From Solanum dulcamara (lineage: Eukaryota; Streptophyta; Magnoliopsida; Solanales; Solanaceae), in contig NC_077245.1 in the NCBI RefSeq assembly GCF_947179165.1, positions 40,479,286 through 40,543,285 of the forward strand: DNA of 64,000 bases, given 5' to 3'. Shown here in pieces: positions 56,846-64,000 of this stretch (the stretch's first letter is position 1; every line of letters starts with the position of its first letter). Below the pieces are notes generated by a model. The model worked only from the letters and a program-made list of their open reading frames with translations, was not told the DNA's origin and did no database searches. The position numbers and the translations under genes were made by a program.

Positions 56846-56865
56846 GGTGTATTATACACCACATC
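56846..56865 (+). other. Leader palindrome/hairpin (S4)
   Basis: GGTGTATTATACACC is a near-perfect inverted repeat (arms GGTGTA/TACACC) at the same 51-nt distance from the PBS as the S0-S3 hairpins. The loop palindrome of the others is replaced by TATA-like sequence, a variant or a decayed form. Confidence 0.5.
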
Positions 56866-58933
56866 TATAGATAGGAGGCTATAGGACTTTTAGGATGTTA
56901 CTTTCTTTCAGATCTAAGATCGTCCGATAGAGACGAGTCATAGTGAATAAAATTCATCATACTAACTTGTCATTTCAGTAGAAGAACAATATCGAGAGAA
57001 GGAAGTAACTGACGATATTTAAAGTTACAAAGCATGCAGGTAAGCAAAGTCACGAAGGAACTATGTCAGGTAAGGTGTTGCAATACAATTGATATATAAA
57101 GTTGGAAAATGAAAGGAAAATTATACAGAAAAGTGCAACAGGTGCAGTTCGAGAGGACACACGAGGTAAGTCCATTTTCATACTACTATTGTGGATGCCC
57201 TGTGTGGCTGAGATATGAGATGATATGAATATATATGTGTGCCCTGAGTGGCTGCGATATGATACGATATGAATATATATATGTGTGCCCTATGAGGCAT
57301 TATTGGTATTTTCTGCATGCAGTTGTTGAGATAGTAAGAAATACAGAGGAAACTCTACCAAAATTTTCTTAGAAATAAGAAGAGAATAAGATGCAGGGCT
57401 ATAGTATGTCTTGAAAGGTTGTGCTCGCAACAATGATGAGATTTGACTAAATGAGTATGGCCGACCTCGGAAAATAAGTTAATTGCTGAGTTAATGGAAA
57501 TAGAAACTAGGAGGTCGATACTTGTATAGTAGAACGAAGTTAGAAAGGACCTATAAGCCAAAGAAGATGACTCAGAGAGGACTGATAGCTCTGGATAAAA
57601 TGATATAGTAAGGCATCACCTGAATTGATACATAGGGATAAACTATGATAAGTTATAGTTAAAGGAAGTAACAGTATGATTAAGACAAGAGTACGAGGGA
57701 TAAAGAATTGTGACGAATATGAATTGTTAATAAGGCAGCTTGTGAAACATTAAGGATAATACTAACTAAGAAGGGTAAGTAGTCCATAATAAGAATCGTG
57801 AAGAAAGTCAAGCGGTGTTATACTATGGAACTGAATGCGGACAAGGTGTCAGGTGAATATAACAAAAACTGTTATGAAAATAAGTAAAGCTTAGTAAGGA
57901 AATAACTATAAGGTATGAAGTGGTCCATGCAAATGGAATGTAAAGATAGGTGTGAAACGGAAAAGCAAGATATGGAACAAATAAGGAAGATTTATCAAGT
58001 TCTGTAAGGAAAGGTTCGAATAAAGGTTGTGTGATGATGACAAGGATAGCTAGTACAAGGAAATAAAGAGTAATATGGAATTCCTTGCGCCTAACCAAAA
58101 ATGGATATGAGCTGGAGGAATAATAGAGAAGTTCTAATATAGGCATTCAAGATATATCTGAATAATTAAGTATGAGCACGGAACAGAAAGGGAAATAGAT
58201 AGTTATGAATTGAAAGTATAGTACGATGAAAAGGTAATAAGATAAGGCCCCTACTACAACAAAGTTAATATGTTTATAATAAGGATATTAGAAGTGAGCC
58301 TTAAGCACATGACAAAGATGAAAGTTTAGGAGGCATAAAGAAGTATTGTGTATACGTGACTCCACCTTGATGATTAGTGAGATCCTGTAAGGAGAAGGAA
58401 TGTCGATTTGCAAAATAATTGCTGCATTATGAGGTTATTAGAAGAATAAGCGGTATCCACTGGAATAAGATTAGTATAGTGACGGAGCTTGAAACACGAA
58501 TCATCAAAGTATAATTACTCTCAAGTGGAGAATTTTAACCAATTACGAGCCCGCGCTAATTATTGATTGGGATGAATGGAATATGGCTTTGAATGCAATG
58601 CTATATTATGGATATTACTCTAGTATCAACCATTAGATGAGATTTTATACGATACATTGTGAATACTATAGCACCCTATGGTTGTGCTAGGATTTCCTAT
58701 AAAGGCAACCTAATGTATGGATGATTCAACAGAAAATGTAGATATGGTGCGGCACGTTAAATATGTTAGAGTAGAATCATTCGCGTGTGAATAGCTGAAA
58801 ATAAAAGGAGGATGACATGGGTACACCCTAAAAAGGGGGAAGTGGACAAGATAAGTACAAGCGTAAGAGAAAATCAACTGATGCTATTGTATATAAATAG
58901 GAGCGCTTAAACGTCAAACGAGACCCCATAAGG

Positions 58934-59041
58934 GATGGACACGATCATACCCGCACTAATGTACCGGATTCCGTCAAAACTCCGAAGTTAAGCGTGCTTG
59001 GCTAAGAGTAGCACTGGGATGGGTGACCCCTTGGGAAGTGC
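58934..59041 (+). pseudogene. 5S rRNA-derived segment in S4
   Basis: About 108 bp, the best-preserved sense copy: ACGATCATACCCGCACTAA, ACTCCGAAGTTAAGCGTGCT (intact A-box region), AAGAGTAGCACTGGGATGGG and TGACCCCTTGGGAAG. The internal promoter elements of 5S are largely readable, but the 3' end is replaced by element sequence and no T-run terminator follows directly. It lies about 2.15 kb from the PBS as in S3. It is not a standard 5S gene. Confidence 0.88.
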
Positions 59042-59819
59042 AAAAGGGAATCAAACAAGTATGACAAAAAGAGATTGTAAGTACGTGTTAGTACAATGAC
59101 ATATATAGAACAGAGTAAGCCAAGAGAAGAAAAGACTATGACTAAATTGGAACACACCTCATGCAAATGGCACAAGAATAATTGTGCAACCTACGAGCAT
59201 TGGCATACTAAGAGTAAGATCAAATGATTACTCAATTAAAAGAAATCAGTCATAGCAATGTGATTTCCATACGTAGAATCTATTCAAGGAAAGAGTAAGA
59301 TGGTTCGAGGCAGAACTATTAAGAGATAATCGGTACTAAGGATAAAAGCCATGGTGGAGCCCTGACCTCGACTAAAAGAGTTAAGTCGCTAGTATAGCGA
59401 CTTTAAGGCATTTTCTGAATTTCTTTAAGTACCTACACACGTTTGTGTAAGAATTACAACATAATGTATGGTAATAAAACTGGAAGGAAGATCTGAGTAA
59501 TATATGCAAAATATCATACCTAAAGTGTTATAAGTTGGATTAAGAGGAGTTGTATAATAGCTTAAACAAAGTTGAGCATCAGAGGCTTGTTAACCTGTTA
59601 TGGGGGATGGGAATCCCGGCTCGAAAAGAGAAGGCAATTAAGGTAGGTTATAGCACAAACAGATCTCGCACTTAACGAAAGTATAAGTTTATATGGGTTA
59701 TGATAGATAAAGCTGCCTATGAGTGGGACCTACCATCCAATTTGAAGCAATACATTCAGTTTTAATAGATCAATGCTCCGTGAATATATCAGCGACCCTC
59801 CCAGAATATTCTTCATGGG

Positions 59820-60145
59820 TGAGGTCCACATGAAAGGAAAGTTATCCTACGAGGGGCAATCTATTGCCATCTTGGATCGGCAGATTAAAAGGGTTGCAAA
59901 CTAAGGACGTAGCTGTTATCAATGTGTTATGGTGGAATAAGAATTGTGAAGAAATAACCTGGGAAGCTAAAGAAGACATGAACCACAGGTATCCGTACCT
60001 ATTCCCGATGTCTACGGATAACCCCCACTCCTGGAACTCGTATATTAATTACTTGGATGAAAATGTATGTTATCTCAATAGAAAGGAATCTCCCTACAAT
60101 TTGTATAAAGTCTTAGGGGAAGTTGTATTCAACATTCGGGGATGA
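59820..60145 (+). pseudogene. Pol C-terminus with chromodomain-like end (S4)
   Basis: First GKLSYEGQSIAILDRQIKR in one frame, then, after a frameshift near 59892, LQTKDVAVINVLWWNKNCEE and ITWEAKEDMNHRYPYLF, ending with VFNIRG and a stop at 60145 next to the PPT. Relatives read YEE.P..ILDRQ...LR.K....VKVLWRN...EEATWE.E..M...YP.LF. This is the aromatic-cage-type terminal module of chromovirus integrases. The tail after PYLF is longer than usual. It retains only the last 100 or so codons of pol. Confidence 0.85.
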
Positions 60146-60165
60146 ATGTCCTAAAGGGGGGAGGA
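60132..60165 (+). other. PPT and adjoining hairpin (S4)
   Basis: ACATTC-GGGGAT-GAATGT (60132-60149) stands three bases before the polypurine tract AAAGGGGGGAGGA (60153-60165), which abuts the 3' LTR. Confidence 0.85.
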
Positions 60166-63100
60166 TGTTACACCACACACCCTCGATCTCAGAATGTCTC
60201 TTAAGTTCCATAGAAATTATCATGTGAGCCGGATAAGCTACGACACTATCAAATGACTCTAAGGAAAGAAGAATGTTATACCTCATAGTAGAGAAGGTTG
60301 GAAATAGAGTCATAAGAATCCGGAAGGAATTGGAGGCCAAGTAATGAGTCGTAGGACTTGATTTACCTACGTAATCTACAAACTTAGAAGTCTTACATAC
60401 TTGAGCTACTTGAGGACATACCAAGCTTACATAACACTGATTACATGGGTTCTTAAAATAAGACGAGATTACGAATCCACGAGGAAGAGGAAAAGACGAC
60501 ATGTGGCAGCCAATAGAGGAGAGACACATGGTATCACCTCAAGCAAGTAGGTGACCCACCTACTTAGGGTTAACTAGGTAACCCACCTACTTGGGAGGTG
60601 GGGCCCACAAGGACACGTGGCAGCCGAGGGGTAAGACATGGATCCATGGCCCAATTGGGGTTGGACACATTTCACCCTATGAGGATGACGCGTGTCACCT
60701 CCTAAGACCACATATATATATATATATATAGGGACTTATACTTCAGTTCTATCAAAAAATCTGCAGCAAAAGCAAAGGAAAAGAAACCCTAAAAGCTAAA
60801 GAAAAAGGGTGACGGCTTAAGGAGAAAAAAAAGAGGTGCATCCCGATTTTGCTCCATAAATTAATTAGATAAGGTATTCTTATATCAATTAGAGGTGGTT
60901 AATAACTTAACTTACCTATTTTGGGAAGCAAAAATGAGTAACAAGCAGCCACAACATTTCAGCCGCGTCAAGAAGGTTCTGAAGTTAATTTTCAGCAAGT
61001 TGGGAAGCCATATGATAAGCTATGGCTTGATTATCTTCTACCATATTTTGTTAAGTATTTTTAAATGTTATGAGGGTTTGAATAATGTGAATTTAGGGTT
61101 TGGAGAAGCACCAAACGGACAGAGAATTGTCCACTCCGTTTCAGCACATTAAGAGGTTTGCGAGGTGGGTTTTGGCGAGTTTTGGTCAATTTCGGGAAAG
61201 GTAAGGTCTCCACTTATAATTTGAAGTTTATGGGGTTGTTATGGAGGGTATTATGTACCTTTTATACTGCTGTAAGTATAAAAAAGTGGTGGATATACTC
61301 AGCAAAAGAAAAATCTAAATTGAAGTCGTCGTAGTTAAATTGTAGTCGAAGTAAGGCATTGTGTGTTTGGAGGCGGTTGAAGGTTGTATGGTGTGTTTTG
61401 CAGGGCCTAAATGTTTTCTAGAAGAGGTGGGGGATATTCAGGTTTCATCCACACGAACCCCGCTTCATACGGTTAAAGGTTTTGCAAAACAGAAACTAGA
61501 AACCTTATTTTGGTATCGTGGTTTCGAGCGAGTCGTTTCGAGTTTATGTAGTATAAGATTGATGTAAATTGTATATATATATATGCTGAAGGTTATTGTT
61601 GTTGGTTGTCTGTATCTATTAGGAGTATAATTGGAAATTCGCATAGGGCACATTATAGGGGAGATGCTGCCCAATTTTCGTTAACGCCTTAATTAGCTAA
61701 AGGACTGGTTGAGAAGAAGAGCGAGGAAATGAGTTCTATGAATACTCATATGTAACTTAAGATGATGGATATTTGAGGGTTGTTGATGCTCGTATTTGTT
61801 TCATGTTAAATAGGTTCAAGAGACGACGAGGCGAACGTGTTAAGATTAACCCATAAGAGGTATGTAAAGCTAACGTTTCCTTCTTTTGGGCATGTTTTGG
61901 CATATGTATGTAAGGCTTATACTTTCTTTAAGCATGTATTTGGCATAAGTATGTAAATCATATTCCTTCTCTTAGCATGATTTGACATAAGTATATAAAG
62001 CTAATCTCCCTTTTTGGCTTGGTTTTTACGAAACAAGTATATGTCTTTCATATGATTCCAAAGAAGTTCCTATACTTAAAACCACTAGGATGGCCAATTT
62101 CTCGACTTCCAAAAGATATTTTGTTATGCCTTGATACGTGTATATGATTCTCAGAAGTTCTGTTTTGATATAACTCATAGTGACTTTCAAAAGGTGCTTG
62201 ATATGACTCTTGTCTCGATTTTGAACGAAAGCTCATTTTGATTATTCCGTTGAGTCTCAGATATGATTTAAATTGTATATAGTTTCTCAGTACTCCATTT
62301 ATGGATGCCTCAATACTTTCTTTACCGAGCCCAGGCCAGGTTTTGTTATCATGCGTACTTGTCTGCATTGTTTACCGTACCCCGACGTGAGGGGGCAGGT
62401 ACGACCTATATATGGGAATTGTGGAGTTATGATGTGTCATGTACACATATGATATGATATGATCTAATATGACCATCTGATATGATATGATCTGTTATGG
62501 AGATATTCCCTACTCTGGAGTTATGATGTGCTGTGGCGTCAATGACGGGGCGGCAACCACGATTTTTTCACTGAGTCCTATAATTGGGCCAGATATGACA
62601 TATGTTTTTCTGCATAACTTATTTGTGGTTATGATAAGCATTTTGATATTTCTGGATACTTTGCTCATTTTTGCACATTCTGCTCTGGTAATGACTTTAC
62701 TTATTATAATCTATGTTGTATATACTCAGTACTTATATCATACAAACCCTCCTTTCTTCGGGGGGGCTGCGTTTCATGCCCGCAGGTACAGATGTTCATT
62801 TTAGAGATCCGCTAGCTTAGGGTTTCCACTCAGTGATGTTGGAAACGCTTTGTTGTTCCGGAGTCTAACTTTTGATACTTGTCATTTTATATGTATATGT
62901 TTGTGTACGCAGGGGTACGGCGGGGGCCCTGTCCTACCATATGTTACCATTACTAATTATAGGGTTCTGTAGACATGTGTACGTAGGTAATGTGTGAGTT
63001 TTATACGATTATGGTTGTATGATAAGTTGTAAATGTTATTATGCTATGGCAGCCTTGTCGGCTTGCTTGTCCTTACATGTCATGATGCAAATGAAAGAGG

Positions 63101-63224
63101 CTATACGTGTGTGAAAATTTTATAATCCATTGGGGTTCATATGTATAGTTCTTATATATGATAGATACGTATACGGGGGTCTAGGTCGGATCCCAGTCGC
63201 GGCCCATGGGGTTGGGTTGTGACA
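60166..63224 (+). mobile_element. S4 3' LTR
   Basis: TGTTACACCAC to GGTTGTGACA, 3059 bp. It retains the TATA run absent from the 5' LTR, but several G-box cores are mutated (one intact CACGTG at 60614-60619). A duplicated GATATGATATGATCT stretch near 62450-62500 is longer than in the 5' LTR. Confidence 0.92.
60686..60730 (+). promoter_or_regulatory. S4 3' LTR promoter with TATA run
   Basis: TGACGCGTGTCACC (a G-box mutated to ACGCGT) followed by an (AT)n run at 60712-60730. It could fire outward into flanking sequence. Confidence 0.5.
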
Positions 63225-63229
63225 GTGGA

Positions 63230-63500
63230 CCTATAGGAGGTGGCGTATATAGGCAGAATTAGTGACTAAGAACCTTATTTTCTCTTCTTTAACTTCAAGA
63301 ACCTAGAGAGAAACAAAGTTCAAGCCATGGCAAGTTTCGGCCATGGCTGAAGCAAGGAGAGACTTTAAGTCTTGCTCAGTAAATTAATTCTCTAAGGTAT
63401 TTTACGATCAAGTGAAGGTGATTAACAACGTAATCTATGCTTGAATAATGTGACCTAGGAAATAACGTATCCAAGGCCACCTTCTACTTATCTTTATCAA
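63230..63500 (+). mobile_element. S0 LTR, plus orientation, continuation
   Basis: Resumes the S0 LTR after S4. The TATA box (GTATATAG at 63245-63252) and following GGCAGAATTAGTGACTAAG match the complement of 4930-4953. Similarity fades around 63490-63500 where minus-strand S2-like internal sequence starts. Confidence 0.7.
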
Positions 63501-64000
63501 AATTTAATTAGTACTTGTAATCATTCAAATTTCAAGTAGGAAGTACTAGTATTCCAACGATAACTGATCAAGGTTTCCTCAAAGTAGTAGCTTTATCCCA
63601 ATCTATATCCTTTGTTCCTTAGGGTGAATGTAGGTTACCAATTATTCCTTCAGTCTGTCATGTTTGTCTCTTAAGGGTTCCACTATTTTCGGGGCAATGT
63701 TGTGTACATGCGTCATTCCTTTATACTTTATGCCCCTTGTCCTTACTATAGACCCAACATAGGCTTTTAACTTAGTAAATATATACCAAGTGTGCCTTAC
63801 TAGCGGTCTTACTTTATCCCTGTACAATTGTATCACCCCATTCAATTCCTATTTACATATACCCCTTTTAGTTCTTACTCATATTCAGTTCCTGACATCT
63901 CTTTGAGGTGGTTTTGTTAGAACTTCTTTCCCTAATTAGTCGGTGGAGAACTATAAACTGTTATCGTAAATCATTTTCCAACCATTATTGGAAGAAACTA
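63501..64000 (-). mobile_element. S2-like internal sequence, diverged copy
   Basis: Matches about 26615-27085 and 37670-38130, for example TTCGGGGCAATGTTGTG(T)ACATGCGTCATTCC and TTAGTCGGTGGAGAACTATAA, with clear divergence. The open frame at 63642-63845 has no recognised domain. The element continues beyond the window. Confidence 0.75.

Larger units (their letters stand above)
56795..59819 (+). mobile_element. S4 internal region, noncoding part
   Basis: After the leader, about 2 kb share sequence with S1 internal DNA (for example a GCAATAGAAAC/GGAGGTCGAT region near 57490 matches the complement of 13650-13690). Two tandem GTGTGCCCTGAGTGGCTG-like units lie at 57190-57300. A 5S-derived segment follows at 58934-59041. 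No gag, protease or RT is visible; minus-strand open frames such as 57823-58146 are antisense and unsupported. Confidence 0.75.
53815..63224 (+). mobile_element. S4: complete non-autonomous gypsy LTR retrotransposon
   Basis: 9410 bp with 5' LTR 53815-56778 (2964 bp), PBS 56783-56794, internal domain 56779-60165 (3387 bp), PPT 60153-60165 and 3' LTR 60166-63224 (3059 bp). It is flanked by GTGGA duplications inside an S0 LTR. The internal domain keeps only a terminal pol piece plus a 5S-derived segment, so proteins must come from another element. The LTRs differ by several indels, notably a gap of about 40 bp covering the TATA box in the 5' copy, and a shortened segment near 56090 in the 5' LTR. 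Confidence 0.93.

Noticed and set aside
1..64000. tRNA genes, host protein-coding genes or microRNA loci
   Set aside because: Reading both strands I found no cloverleaf-like tRNA, no conserved host protein segment and no convincing precursor fold outside the retroelement palindromes.

Overview
The window is plant nuclear DNA made almost entirely of nested, decayed retrotransposons. I recognise no intact host gene. The Ty3/gypsy gag and pol remnants, an L1-type LINE with a terminal RNase H domain, primer-binding sites matching plant initiator tRNA-Met, and very long LTRs with TGTCACGACCC ends together suggest an angiosperm, most likely Solanaceae. The family assignment is an inference from remembered resemblance, not a search.

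Layout. Positions 1-5508 hold an old gypsy element, called S0 here: a plus-strand LTR piece (1-1345), minus-strand RT and gag relics (1346-2592), a leader with PBS, and a minus-strand LTR (2797-5508). It abuts an older layer (5509-8133, resuming at 51142) with a decayed gag-like reading frame. A long L1-type LINE sits in that layer (8148-9801 and 43329-51126), framed by a 14-bp near-perfect target-site duplication and a poly(A) tail. Its ORF1 is split by a 33.5-kb block (9802-43323) bounded by a perfect 5-bp duplication, ACTAA. The block holds seven LTRs of three related subfamilies, all on the minus strand: S1 (9802-13350, 14394-18598, 40749-43323), S2 (20401-23761, 39527-40748) and S3 (27206-30223, 34305-37372). 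They alternate with internal regions in an LTR-internal-LTR-internal chain. After the LINE come about 2 kb of older sequence, inverted S0 LTR pieces, and a complete non-autonomous element S4 (53815-63224, duplication GTGGA) inserted in a plus-strand S0 LTR. The right edge (about 63500-64000) is another minus-strand copy of S2 internal sequence.

How the parts relate. S0 to S4 share a PBS 4 nt from the LTR, a leader of about 160 nt, and LTR promoters with a TATA box beside CACGTG palindromes. S0 retains gag and RT, S3 a collapsed protease-RT-RNase H segment, S2 an integrase tail, and S4 only a chromodomain-like pol tail. This fits an autonomous lineage mobilising deleted relatives.

Most notable observations: (1) a retroviral DIS-like hairpin exactly 51 nt downstream of the PBS in all five subfamilies, with loop palindromes GTGCAC or GCGCGC where best preserved; (2) 5S rRNA-derived segments inside the internal domains of S1-S4; (3) a second PPT plus LTR-start motif about 110-170 bp inside each LTR; (4) an 884-bp duplication flanking the S3 element; and (5) a hairpin just upstream of the PPT. 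Alignments and structures were read by eye; no percent identities were computed.
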